Positions 8,585 to 17,224 of a stretch of DNA of 64,000 bases are shown piece by piece. The position numbers and the translations under genes were made by a program. Under the pieces are notes generated by a model. The model was given only the letters and a program-made list of their open reading frames with translations, was not told the DNA's origin and did not search any database. Origin of the DNA: Lachnospiraceae bacterium (lineage in GTDB: Bacteria > Bacillota > Clostridia > Lachnospirales > Lachnospiraceae); contig JAQXLY010000046.1 of the NCBI GenBank assembly GCA_029012365.1, positions 1 through 64,000 of the forward strand, in the 5' to 3' direction. How positions within the stretch are numbered: the stretch's first letter is position 1; each line of letters starts with the position of its first letter.

Positions 8585-9754
8585 ATGGAAATCACACTTG
8601 AGAAGGCAAAAGAGGAGCAAAGAGAACGTCATATTCTATGGAATGCGTTTGCCTCCTTCTGTATTACCCCACGGATGCAGGAGGCTGTACTTGCCTATTT
8701 TGAATCACCGCAAAATGCTTTACTTGCAGGAGAACGGGAGTGGAGCACTTTCTTTCGTCTGGCGGAGCAGCTTCGATTTTCGGAGTCTCAGAAGCAGCGG
8801 ATACGGGAGGTTTTAAGGGGTGAGCATGAAAAAGAATATGAATGCTTAGAGAAAAAAGGAATATCTTTTATTACACAGGAGGATAAAGAATATCCGGAAA
8901 AATTCCGTACCCTGTTTTCTGCGCCGCGTTTCCTCTATTATAAAGGAGTGCTTCCGGGAGAAATACCGTTAATCGCAATTATAGGGGCCAGAAATTGTTC
9001 CCATTACGGAAGCGAAACAGCATGGAGAATTGCAAAAAAGCTTGCAGAGCAGGGGGTGGGTATCGTATCGGGACTGGCTTACGGCGTGGATAAAGCGGCG
9101 CATGACGGTGCCCTGTCCGGAGGAGGACCAACCTATGCCGTTTTGGGATGCGGTGTGGATATATGCTATCCGAAAGCAAATGAGCGTACCTATGACAGGA
9201 TTCTTTCGGAGGGTGGGAGCATTATATCGGAATATCCGCCGGGAACGCAGCCGTTGCCCTGCTTTTTTCCGCAAAGAAACAGGATTATTGCAGGATTTTC
9301 CGACGGCATTCTTGTGACGGAAGCACGAAAGAAAAGCGGTTCACTGATTACGGTTTCCTTCGGTCTTGAGTACGGAAAGAACATTTATGCCGTACCCGGA
9401 CGGATTGACGATGTAGTAAGCGAAGGCTGCAATTATCTGTTGAAGGAGGGAGCAAAACCTGTCACCGGAGCGGAAGATATTTTAGAGGATTTTATGTCAA
9501 CGAAACCGGGTAAGCGAAAAAAACAAGAAGACGGGAACATGCGGAATTTGTCTGCCGGGCCGTTGTCGGAAAGGGAGAAGGCGGTGTATCGGTGTTTAAG
9601 TATACATTTCATGCATATAGATGAGATTTGTTCAAAGACGGGTTTGGATCCGCGAGAATTGGCGCAGATATTGGAGGCACTTGCCCGAAAAGGATATATA
9701 GCAAGACACGGACAAGCGTATTATTCCGTCTTTTCAGGGAGTAAACAGGAATAG
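8585..9754 (+). CDS. dprA: DNA-processing protein DprA (Smf)
   Basis: A 389-residue protein that binds incoming single-stranded DNA and loads RecA. The Rossmann-fold core contains IIGARNCSHYG and GIVSGLAYGVDKAAHDGAL, then ISEYPPGTQPLP and FPQRNRIIAG; a winged-helix domain ends the protein (DEICSKTGLDPRELAQILEA). I took ATG 8585, preceded by GGGGGGA, rather than the ATG at 8570 inside the end of the previous gene. Likely co-transcribed with the comM-like gene. The dprA-topA-codY order is conserved with Bacillus. Confidence 0.93.
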   Translation: MEITLEKAKEEQRERHILWNAFASFCITPRMQEAVLAYFESPQNALLAGEREWSTFFRLAEQLRFSESQKQRIREVLRGEHEKEYECLEKKGISFITQEDKEYPEKFRTLFSAPRFLYYKGVLPGEIPLIAIIGARNCSHYGSETAWRIAKKLAEQGVGIVSGLAYGVDKAAHDGALSGGGPTYAVLGCGVDICYPKANERTYDRILSEGGSIISEYPPGTQPLPCFFPQRNRIIAGFSDGILVTEARKKSGSLITVSFGLEYGKNIYAVPGRIDDVVSEGCNYLLKEGAKPVTGAEDILEDFMSTKPGKRKKQEDGNMRNLSAGPLSEREKAVYRCLSIHFMHIDEICSKTGLDPRELAQILEALARKGYIARHGQAYYSVFSGSKQE

Positions 9755-9817
9755 GAGACAATTACTGTCAGAAGTGCGTTTTCTGCTAAACCGGCTGTGA
9801 AATTTGATATTTTATGT

Positions 9818-9840
9818 CTTACAAGGGAAGTGTAAGGTTT
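9818..9840 (+). terminator. Weak hairpin after dprA
   Basis: CTTACA (9818-9823) pairs with TGTAAG (9831-9836), followed by GTTT. Short stem; a modest terminator at best. Confidence 0.4.
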
Positions 9841-9868
9841 AAAAAATATGAAATTTTTTAAAATATAC

Positions 9869-9897
9869 TTGCAACATGGGAAAAAATAGTGTATGCT
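9869..9897 (+). promoter_or_regulatory. Sigma-A promoter of topA
   Basis: TTGCAA (9869-9874), 17-base spacer, TATGCT (9892-9897), about 55 bases before the topA start in an AT-rich stretch. Confidence 0.7.
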
Positions 9898-9952
9898 AGT
9901 TTGCGTTTGAAACCGAAATGATATGATTTCTTTTGAAAGGTAAGGACATAGA

Positions 9953-12028
9953 ATGGCAAAAAATTTACTGATTGTGGAATCTCCGGCAAAAGCTAAGACC
10001 ATCAAGAAGTTTTTGGGGACAAATTACGAAGTGGTTGCTTCTAACGGTCATGTGAGGGATATTCCGAAAAGCTGCATGGGAATTGATGTAGAACATGATT
10101 TTGAACCGAAATATATTACGATTCGCGGTAAGGGGGATATTCTGGCAAAGCTACGTAAGGAAGTAAAGAAAGCGGATAAAGTTTATCTGGCAACGGACCC
10201 CGACCGGGAGGGAGAGGCAATCAGCTGGCATCTTGCCGAAGCACTTAAGATTCCGGAGTCCGAAGTAAGACGTATTACCTTTAACGAGATTACAAAGAAT
10301 GCAATCCGGAATTCTATTAAGGAAGCCAGAAAGATTGACATGAATCTGGTGGATGCACAGCAGGCAAGGAGAGTTCTTGACCGTATGATAGGATATTGCA
10401 TCAGTCCGTTACTCTGGGAAAAGGTAAAGAGAGGACTGAGTGCGGGACGTGTACAGTCTGTCGCACTTCGCATTATCTGTGACAGGGAGGAAGAAATCGA
10501 TGCTTTTGTTCCGCAGGAATACTGGTCGCTTGACGGGGATTTCACGGTAAAAGGGATGAAAAAGCCGTTTCGGGCAAAATTTTACGGGACGAAGGAAGGA
10601 AAGCTTTCCGTTTCTTCGGAAGAAGAGGCGGATAAGATTCTTTCTGCCGTAAAAGAAGCGAAGTTCCGGGTGAGTGAAATAAAGATGGGAGAACGGAGAC
10701 GTCAGCCGGCACCTCCTTTTACAACCAGTACATTGCAGCAGGAAGCATCGAAGGCACTTAATTTTTCAACGCAGAAGACGATGCGTCTGGCACAGCAGCT
10801 TTATGAAGGGGTTGATGTAAAGGGACACGGTACTATCGGTCTGATTTCATATCTGCGTACCGACTCTATCCGGGTTTCCGAGGAGGCGGATGCAGCGGCA
10901 AAGCAATTTGTAGCGGAGCATTACGGAGCAGGATTTGTAATAGAGAGCGAGCAAAAAAAGGCAGATAAGAAGAAAATTCAGGATGCACACGAAGCAATAC
11001 GTCCGACTTATGTAGAATTGACTCCCGCAGAGGTGAAGGAGTCTCTTTCCAGAGATTTATTCCGTTTGTATCAGTTAATTTGGAAAAGGTTTATTGCAAG
11101 TCGCATGCAGGCTGCAAAGTATGAAACCGCATCCGTAAAGCTGGATGGCGGCGGGTATCGTTTTACGGCGACAACCTCCGAATTGGTGTTTGACGGATTT
11201 TTAGCGGTATACTGTCCGGAGGAGGAGGAAAATCCGGACGAAGTACAGGGTGGATTTTTAAAGAGCCTTACAAAGGATTCCGAGATATTCCTTCAGGAAT
11301 TGATTCCGGCACGCCATTTTACCGTGCCGCCGGCACACTATACCGAGGCTTCTCTTGTAAAAACATTGGAGGAACTCGGAATCGGACGCCCAAGCACCTA
11401 TGCTCCGACCATTACGACCATTCTTGCCAGAAGGTATGTGGTGAAAGAAAATAAGAATCTTTATGTAACCGAAATCGGGGAAGCTGTAAACCGTATTATG
11501 AAACAGGCATTTTGTTCGATTGTGGATGTAAACTTTACGGCAACAATGGAAGCCTTGTTAGACGCGGTAGAGAGCGGGAATGTATACTGGAAAACCGTTA
11601 TCCGGAATTTCTATCCGGATTTGGAGGAGTCCCTGAAAAATGCCGAACGGGAATTGGAAAATATAAAAATCGAGGACGAGGTATCGGATGTTGTATGTGA
11701 CGTATGCGGCAGACAGATGGTAATTAAATACGGTCCGCACGGGAAGTTTCTGGCATGTCCGGGATTTCCGGAGTGCCGCAATACAAAACCGTATCTTGAA
11801 AAAATCGGAGTAAAGTGTCCGAATTGCGGAAGGGACGTTGTTGTTCGCAAGACAAAAAAAGGCAGACGTTACTATGGATGTGAAGCAAATCCGGAGTGCG
11901 AGTTTATGTCATGGCAGAAGCCTGCCGATAAGAAATGCCCGCAGTGCGGCGGTTTGCTGCTGGAAAAGGGAAACAAACTTGTGTGTGCGTCGGAAGAGTG
12001 TGGTTATGTTGAAATGACTGAAAAATAG
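9953..12028 (+). CDS. topA: DNA topoisomerase I
   Basis: A 691-residue type IA topoisomerase that relaxes negative supercoils. The Toprim domain begins LLIVESPAKAKTIKKFLG, with the acidic DPDREGEAI motif near residues 82-90. The catalytic tyrosine is Y300 in SYLRTDS. The C-terminus carries three Cys4 zinc ribbons (starting CDVCGRQM, CPNCGRDV and CPQCGG). Length and layout are typical of Firmicutes. Start ATG 9953 follows AAAGGTAAGG. Has its own promoter; codY follows with its own promoter too. Confidence 0.96.
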   Translation: MAKNLLIVESPAKAKTIKKFLGTNYEVVASNGHVRDIPKSCMGIDVEHDFEPKYITIRGKGDILAKLRKEVKKADKVYLATDPDREGEAISWHLAEALKIPESEVRRITFNEITKNAIRNSIKEARKIDMNLVDAQQARRVLDRMIGYCISPLLWEKVKRGLSAGRVQSVALRIICDREEEIDAFVPQEYWSLDGDFTVKGMKKPFRAKFYGTKEGKLSVSSEEEADKILSAVKEAKFRVSEIKMGERRRQPAPPFTTSTLQQEASKALNFSTQKTMRLAQQLYEGVDVKGHGTIGLISYLRTDSIRVSEEADAAAKQFVAEHYGAGFVIESEQKKADKKKIQDAHEAIRPTYVELTPAEVKESLSRDLFRLYQLIWKRFIASRMQAAKYETASVKLDGGGYRFTATTSELVFDGFLAVYCPEEEENPDEVQGGFLKSLTKDSEIFLQELIPARHFTVPPAHYTEASLVKTLEELGIGRPSTYAPTITTILARRYVVKENKNLYVTEIGEAVNRIMKQAFCSIVDVNFTATMEALLDAVESGNVYWKTVIRNFYPDLEESLKNAERELENIKIEDEVSDVVCDVCGRQMVIKYGPHGKFLACPGFPECRNTKPYLEKIGVKCPNCGRDVVVRKTKKGRRYYGCEANPECEFMSWQKPADKKCPQCGGLLLEKGNKLVCASEECGYVEMTEK

Positions 12029-12089
12029 CTTCTTTTTTTCATCATTATTAAAAAAATATATTGTAATGTGTCAAATTTGGAATTTGTAC

Positions 12090-12118
12090 TTGTTTTTATA
12101 GAAAAATAGTGATATAAT
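12090..12118 (+). promoter_or_regulatory. Sigma-A promoter of codY
   Basis: TTGTTT (12090-12095), 17-base spacer, TATAAT (12113-12118), about 60 bases before the GTG start of codY. Confidence 0.7.
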
Positions 12119-12180
12119 AAGAAATAATTGATAACACGTTAAAAATGTTAGGTAGATAAAACTACCGGGAAGGAGTTGCC

Positions 12181-12945
12181 GTGAGCGTACAGTTGTTGGA
12201 TAAGACCAGAAAGATTAATAAGCTTTTACACAACAATAATTCACACAAGGTAGTTTTTAATGACATTTGTCTTGTACTTGGTGAAATATTGGAGTCAAAC
12301 ATTTTAGTAATCAGTAAAAAGGGAAAGGTTCTCGGTATCAAGAATCGTAATGACGTGGAAACAATCAATGAGTTGATTAAGGATGCGGTCGGCGGATATA
12401 TTGACGGTATGTTAAATGAGCGTCTTTTAAATATTCTTTCCACAAAAGAAAATGTGAATCTGGAAACTCTCGGATTTTCTTTTCCGGATGTGGAAAAGTA
12501 TCAGGCAATCATTATCCCGATTGATATTGCAGGCGAGCGGCTCGGTACATTGTTTATTTATAAGAAGGGTGCTTCATATTCCATTGACGATATTATACTG
12601 AGTGAATACGGTACTACTGTGGTAGGCCTTGAAATGATGCGTTCGGTAAATGAAGAGAACGCGGAAGAGAACCGTAAAGTACAGATAGTACGTTCGGCAA
12701 TCAGCACGCTTTCCTTTTCCGAACTGGAGGCAATCACACATATTTTTAACGAACTGGAAGGCAACGAAGGGATTCTGGTCGCAAGTAAGATTGCGGACCG
12801 TGTCGGGATTACCCGTTCTGTAATAGTAAATGCACTCCGCAAGTTTGAGAGCGCGGGAGTTATTGAGTCACGTTCTTCCGGTATGAAGGGAACTTACATT
12901 AAGGTATTGAATGATGTAGTATTTGATGAATTGAAGAAGCTTTAG
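12181..12945 (+). CDS. codY: Global regulator CodY
   Basis: A 254-residue GTP- and branched-chain-amino-acid-sensing repressor. The N-terminal GAF domain starts LLDKTRKINKLLHNN, and the C-terminal winged helix contains EGILVASKIADRVGITRSV with recognition helix SVIVNALRKFESAGVIES. Length matches the family. The start codon is GTG, preceded by GGAAGGAG at proper distance. It sits immediately upstream of the fla/che operon as in Bacillus, where CodY represses motility genes. The hslVU, xerC and trmFO genes that usually precede it are absent here. Confidence 0.96.
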   Translation: MSVQLLDKTRKINKLLHNNNSHKVVFNDICLVLGEILESNILVISKKGKVLGIKNRNDVETINELIKDAVGGYIDGMLNERLLNILSTKENVNLETLGFSFPDVEKYQAIIIPIDIAGERLGTLFIYKKGASYSIDDIILSEYGTTVVGLEMMRSVNEENAEENRKVQIVRSAISTLSFSELEAITHIFNELEGNEGILVASKIADRVGITRSVIVNALRKFESAGVIESRSSGMKGTYIKVLNDVVFDELKKL

Positions 12946-13004
12946 TATCTGAAAACAAATAACAGAATCAATGGTAAACCGGGACGGAGTTCCGGTTGGA
13001 CGTA

Positions 13005-13041
13005 AAAGGGATTTTTGAGTCAGCTCAGGAGTCCCTTTCTT
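13005..13041 (+). terminator. Rho-independent terminator of codY
   Basis: AAAGGGA (13005-13011) pairs with TCCCTTT (13032-13038), with an inner TGAG/CTCA helix (13016-13019, 13024-13027), followed by CTTTC. Confidence 0.8.
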
Positions 13042-13042
13042 T

Positions 13043-13178
13043 CGTGCAGGCGAACGCGCCCACGACCGAGCGACTTTGTCGCGAGGGTGCACAAGGTCCG
13101 GGGGGACCTTGGTTATGCACCGACCGGAACGAAGTGTAGACAGGGCAGGTGCGAAGTACCGTCTGCACGGGGATAACC
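13043..13178. other. Multibranched inverted-repeat region between codY and flgB
   Basis: This gene-free stretch is G+C-rich compared with its surroundings. CGTGCAG (13043-13049) pairs perfectly with CTGCACG (13163-13169), enclosing GCGAC-TTT-GTCGC (13070-13082), then GGTGCA/TGCACC (13086-13091, 13116-13121) that itself encloses AAGGTCC-GGGG-GGACCTT (13093-13110), and a further GGT/ACC hairpin. An alternative long-range pair is GGTTAT (13111-13116) with ATAACC (13173-13178). It lies after the codY terminator and before the flgB promoter, so it could be a separate RNA, a DNA palindrome element or a protein-binding region. No known family recognised. Confidence 0.5.
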
Positions 13179-13228
13179 ACAATCTCTGGTATTTTTTTAC
13201 TAAAAATCAGGAAAATTGTAAATATATC

Positions 13229-13256
13229 TTGTGTTTTTGCGGAATATCGTTATAAT
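13229..13256 (+). promoter_or_regulatory. Sigma-A promoter of the fla/che operon
   Basis: TTGTGT (13229-13234), 16-base spacer and a consensus TATAAT (13251-13256). The expected start of transcription leaves a leader of only about 17 bases before flgB. This is the only strong promoter visible ahead of the 35-kb motility gene run. Just upstream, 13203-13217 shows a poor CodY-box-like sequence with a perfect second half GAAAATT. Confidence 0.75.
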
Positions 13257-13279
13257 AGTATTGAAAGGAAGTGTGCCAA

Positions 13280-13666
13280 ATGATAGGTTCTGATGCGTTT
13301 AGTTTTGTAAATGTACTGGATAAGGCGGCGGATGCGTCGTGGAAACGTAATGAGGTTATTGCAAATAATATCGCGAATGTGGATACACCACATTTTAAAC
13401 GGAGCGATGTGACATTCGAGACATATCTGGCAAAGGAATTGACAGGGAGAGATACGCTGTCGAAAAAGGTAAAGAATATGGATTTATCAAAGCTTGGATC
13501 TACAACGTATCTGGACCATTCCACTTTGGATTACAGAAAAGACGGCAATAACGTGGATATTGATACGGAGTCGGCTTACCTTGCGGATAACCAGTTGAAG
13601 TATTATGCATTGTTAGACTCCATGACACAGGAGTTTTCGAGGATTCGTTCCGTTTTACAGAAATAG
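13280..13666 (+). CDS. flgB: Flagellar basal-body rod protein FlgB
   Basis: A 128-residue proximal rod subunit. It carries the rod-protein signature near the N-terminus (NEVIANNIANVDTPHFKRSDV) and a C-terminal helix YYALLDSMTQEFSRIRSVLQ that packs with it. Exported by the flagellar type III system without a signal peptide. I took ATG 13280, which has GAAAGGAA nine bases ahead, over the GTG at 13271. First gene of the fla/che operon. Confidence 0.95.
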   Translation: MIGSDAFSFVNVLDKAADASWKRNEVIANNIANVDTPHFKRSDVTFETYLAKELTGRDTLSKKVKNMDLSKLGSTTYLDHSTLDYRKDGNNVDIDTESAYLADNQLKYYALLDSMTQEFSRIRSVLQK

Positions 13667-13728
13667 TGTGATATTGTTCGGAAAGTGTGAATATTTGTAA
13701 AAGCTTGTTATGCGGAAAGGAGCAGCCT

Positions 13729-14187
13729 ATGTCTTTGATGGGTTCTTTAAATGTCAGTGCCAGCGGAATGTCGGCACAGCGTACACGTATGGATATTATT
13801 TCACAGAATATTGCAAATGTGAATACCACAAGAGATGAGAACGGAAATGTGTATCGTCGTCAGACCGTAGTATTTGCCGAAAAGAATGATTCGAATTTTG
13901 AATCGATTTTAACGGCAATGCAGACCGGGATTTCACGTAAAACGGACCCGTTAGGAGATGGTGTAAAGATTACCGGAATTGCGGAGGATCATGTTACACC
14001 GATGAAAATGGTGTATGATCCGGCACATCCCGATGCGGATGAGGACGGATATGTAACCTATCCGAATGTGAATACGGTAACGGAAATGACAAATCTGATT
14101 GATGCCACACGTTCGTTTGAAGCAAACGTAACTGCGTTTAATGCTACTAAGAACATGGCATTAAAGGGATTGGAAATCGGCAGATAG
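13729..14187 (+). CDS. flgC: Flagellar basal-body rod protein FlgC
   Basis: A 152-residue rod subunit that joins FlgB and FlgF/G parts of the rod. The N-terminal signature is LNVSASGMSAQRTRMDII followed by SQNIANVNT, and the C-terminal pairing helix is EMTNLIDATRSFEANVTAFN. The ATG at 13729 follows GGAAAGGAG; longer in-frame starts upstream lack a ribosome site. Between flgB and fliE, the standard order. Confidence 0.96.
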   Translation: MSLMGSLNVSASGMSAQRTRMDIISQNIANVNTTRDENGNVYRRQTVVFAEKNDSNFESILTAMQTGISRKTDPLGDGVKITGIAEDHVTPMKMVYDPAHPDADEDGYVTYPNVNTVTEMTNLIDATRSFEANVTAFNATKNMALKGLEIGR

Positions 14188-14233
14188 TTTAAAGATAAAG
14201 GATAGACGGTTAAAAAGGAAAGGATGAGTACGG

Positions 14234-14548
14234 ATGAGCTTAATTGTACCTGTTAATAAAATACAAGGCTTGGAATCCGCTTATCGGACTGCTGCCACGG
14301 AAAAGAAATCAGAAGGGAAGGGTGCTTTTGAAGCATTATATCAGTCGGCAATCGGACTTCTTGAAGAGACGAACCGGTATACCCACGAGGCGGAAGAGGC
14401 GCAGATGTCCTATATGCTTGGGCTAAACGATAATGTTCATGATTTACTGATTGCACAAAACAAGGCAAATCTTTCCCTGCAGTATACCGTTGCGATTCGG
14501 AACGGAGTATTGGATGCCTATAAGGAACTGATTCAGATGCAGTTTTAG
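14234..14548 (+). CDS. fliE: Flagellar hook-basal body protein FliE
   Basis: A 104-residue adaptor joining the MS ring to the rod. The C-terminal half carries the family pattern AEEAQMSYMLGLNDNVHDLLIAQNK-type helix (split here by position) and ends AYKELIQMQF, as expected. Its N-terminal part is poorly conserved in the family. Ribosome site AAGGATGAG precedes ATG 14234. Confidence 0.93.
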   Translation: MSLIVPVNKIQGLESAYRTAATEKKSEGKGAFEALYQSAIGLLEETNRYTHEAEEAQMSYMLGLNDNVHDLLIAQNKANLSLQYTVAIRNGVLDAYKELIQMQF

Positions 14549-14588
14549 AATAATGTCCTAAATTGACTTACATAAAGGAGCAGCAGGT

Positions 14589-16190
14589 ATGCAGGAGAGG
14601 TTAAAACAGCTTCCGAAAAGATTATTGGAAATATGGAATAAGTATACAAGCAAACAAAAGACAATTATTGTCAGTGTATTTTCCGGCGTTGTTCTTGCGC
14701 TTGCTGTTCTTGTTGTGCTTTTAAGCAGGACGAAGTATGTAACATTGTCTACGTTTGATACGACGACAGTGGCAACCGGAGTAGTGCAGTTACTGGGTGA
14801 AAACGGAATTAAATATAAGCTTTTGGATGATGAGCTTACGGTAGAGGTAGACAGAAAGCGGCAGACGGATGCAATAGTTCTGGTTGCACAAAGCGACATA
14901 CAGAAAACAGGCTTCGGAGTCGATGATTTATTAAATACAAGCATAAGTACGACGAGTGGAGAACGCCTTACCAGAAGCCATTTGTATATGCAGTCTAATC
15001 TTAAAAGCGAGATAGAGAAAATGGTAGGAGTAGAGAGCGCTACAATCAATTACGTAATACAGGATTCTTCAACTACGATTCTGACTGCAAAGAAAAATAC
15101 ACCTGCCAGCGTTTTTCTTACTGTAAATGATGATTTTGATGAAAAGGTTACACCGGAGTCCATTGCGGTTATGGTTGCGTATGCTCTCGGTAATTCTTCC
15201 ACGGAGGAAATCCGTATTGTAAATCAACGGGGGGTACTCCTTTTTGATGGGCCTAAGCCTGATGAGCCGGAAATGACACAGGATGAGATTATGTCTTTTA
15301 AAAACGGGATTGCGGATGCATATAAGCGCCTTGTTTATGCCGGTTTTGTTGCAAGCGGCTATGAGATTACCGAGGTAATGCCGGCTATTACGGTAAATAT
15401 GGATAAAAAGGAAACATATACAGAACGGCGCTATCCGGACAAAGAGGACATGGAGCAGGGGTATTATTCCCATTATGAGTCCTATTCCGCAACAGGTGTA
15501 AGCGGGGAGGGAGATATTCCGGGGACGGATTCGAATGATGAGCCGGATTATTACCTTGTGGGTGATTTGGGCAGCAGCTCATCCATAGATTCGGAGTCTA
15601 TGGATTACGTTTTGAATTTACAGATAACAAACGAAATCTATGAAACCGGAGTGGTTGATAAAAACGATTCGTCTATCAGTGTTGTTGCAACGCATATTAT
15701 CGAACGGACAAAGTCGGATTTGGAATTGGAAGGTCTCCTTACGGAGGAAATGACCTACGAGCGTTTTAAGCTTCTGCACAGGGAGCCGGAGAAAACGGAG
15801 CCTTCCGAAGATTTGTATCAGATGGTAGCAATGTCAACAGGTATTCCGAGGGAGAATATACATATTACAACCTTTGACCAGTACAAATTTGTCGAGATTG
15901 AAAAGGATCCTGTAGACTGGGAGTTTATCCTTACAATAGTGCTTGCGGTATTGCTTCTCGCATTCCTTGCATATGTTGTATTCCGTGGTATGTCACCGGT
16001 GGAGGTAACGGAGGTGGAGCCGGAGTTAAACTATTCGGAGATTCTGGCAGAGCACGGAAACAATGCTTCTTTGGAGGATGTTGAGTTCGGTGAAAAGTCT
16101 GAAACAAGAATCTTAATAGAGAAGTTCTTTGATGAAAATCCGGAGTCTGTAGCAATGTTACTCCGGGCATGGTTAAATGAGGATTATTAA
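14589..16190 (+). CDS. fliF: Flagellar MS-ring protein FliF
   Basis: A 533-residue membrane protein that forms the MS ring and houses the export gate. It has a transmembrane segment near residues 26-46 (IIVSVFSGVVLALAVLVVLL), two ring-building domains (FGVDDLLNTSISTTSGERLTRSH), a variable extracytoplasmic loop, and a second membrane segment near residues 443-466. The C-terminal cytoplasmic tail ends AMLLRAWLNEDY, the FliG-binding peptide. Length normal. RBS AAAGGAGC before ATG 14589. Confidence 0.96.
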   Translation: MQERLKQLPKRLLEIWNKYTSKQKTIIVSVFSGVVLALAVLVVLLSRTKYVTLSTFDTTTVATGVVQLLGENGIKYKLLDDELTVEVDRKRQTDAIVLVAQSDIQKTGFGVDDLLNTSISTTSGERLTRSHLYMQSNLKSEIEKMVGVESATINYVIQDSSTTILTAKKNTPASVFLTVNDDFDEKVTPESIAVMVAYALGNSSTEEIRIVNQRGVLLFDGPKPDEPEMTQDEIMSFKNGIADAYKRLVYAGFVASGYEITEVMPAITVNMDKKETYTERRYPDKEDMEQGYYSHYESYSATGVSGEGDIPGTDSNDEPDYYLVGDLGSSSSIDSESMDYVLNLQITNEIYETGVVDKNDSSISVVATHIIERTKSDLELEGLLTEEMTYERFKLLHREPEKTEPSEDLYQMVAMSTGIPRENIHITTFDQYKFVEIEKDPVDWEFILTIVLAVLLLAFLAYVVFRGMSPVEVTEVEPELNYSEILAEHGNNASLEDVEFGEKSETRILIEKFFDENPESVAMLLRAWLNEDY

Positions 16191-16210
16191 AATCGGAGGG
16201 AGGAATCATT

Positions 16211-17224
16211 ATGGCCGGTAGATCGACTGATTTGACAGGAATACAGAAAGCTTCCATTCTGTTCATTGTTGTGGGACCGGAACGGGCATCCAAGGTGTTT
16301 AAGTATTTAAAAGAAGACGAAGTGGAACAGCTCACACTGGAAATTGCGAATACAAAAAATGTTACTCCGTCGATAAAGGATGAGGTGCTTGATGAGTTTT
16401 ATGAAGTATGTCTTGCGCAGCAGTATGTTTCCGAGGGCGGTATCGGCTATGCGAATGATTTGTTGGAGAAATCCTTCGGTTCGGAAAAAGCAAAAGAAAT
16501 CATCGGAAAGCTTACGGATTCTCTTCAGGTACGGCCGTTTGAGTTTGTACGAAAGACGGATCCGAGTCAGTTACTGAACTTTATACAGGATGAAAATTCA
16601 CAGACAATCGCATTGATTTTATCGTATTTGTCCGCCGGGCAGGCTTCTACCATTATCAGCTCGCTTTCTCCGGACAAGCAGGCAGATGTTGCAAAACGTA
16701 TTGCACAGATGGATCGTACATCACCGGATACCATTCGTGATGTGGAACATGTATTGGAGAGAAAGCTTGCTTCTTTGATGAATCAGGATTATACGATTGC
16801 CGGTGGCGTAGATGCGATTGTTGATATTTTGAATACGGTAGACCGTGGTACGGAAAAGCACATTATGGAAACATTGGAAATTGAAGAGCCTGAGCTTGCA
16901 GACGAAATCCGCAGAAAGATGTTTGTATTCGAGGATATTCTTTCTCTCGATGACCGTTCCATCCAGCGTGTGCTTCGTGAGGTGGATAATAACGAGCTTG
17001 CAACCGCGTTAAAGAGTGCAAACGAAGAGGTTCAGACAGTTATTTTCAATAACCTTTCCAAGCGCCTTGTTGCCATGATTAAGGATGATATGGACTTTAT
17101 GGGACCGGTACGTTTAAAAGACGTGGAAGAGGCACAGCAGAAGATTGTAAATATTATTCGTAAGTTAGAGGACTCCGGCGAGATTGTTATTTCCAGAGGC
17201 GGAGGTGACGAAATCGTTGTCTAA
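16211..17224 (+). CDS. fliG: Flagellar motor switch protein FliG
   Basis: A 337-residue rotor protein that receives torque from MotA and binds FliF and FliM. N-terminal LTGIQKASILFIVVGPERAS binds FliF; the middle domain holds the EHPQ-like interface; the C-terminal domain FEDILSLDDRSIQRVLREVD carries the charged residues that face MotA. Length is standard. The stop codon overlaps the likely TTG start of fliH. Confidence 0.97.
   Translation: MAGRSTDLTGIQKASILFIVVGPERASKVFKYLKEDEVEQLTLEIANTKNVTPSIKDEVLDEFYEVCLAQQYVSEGGIGYANDLLEKSFGSEKAKEIIGKLTDSLQVRPFEFVRKTDPSQLLNFIQDENSQTIALILSYLSAGQASTIISSLSPDKQADVAKRIAQMDRTSPDTIRDVEHVLERKLASLMNQDYTIAGGVDAIVDILNTVDRGTEKHIMETLEIEEPELADEIRRKMFVFEDILSLDDRSIQRVLREVDNNELATALKSANEEVQTVIFNNLSKRLVAMIKDDMDFMGPVRLKDVEEAQQKIVNIIRKLEDSGEIVISRGGGDEIVV

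Noticed and set aside
14558-15049. 163-codon minus-strand frame inside fliF
   Set aside because: Antisense shadow; no ribosome site and the plus strand is clearly FliF.
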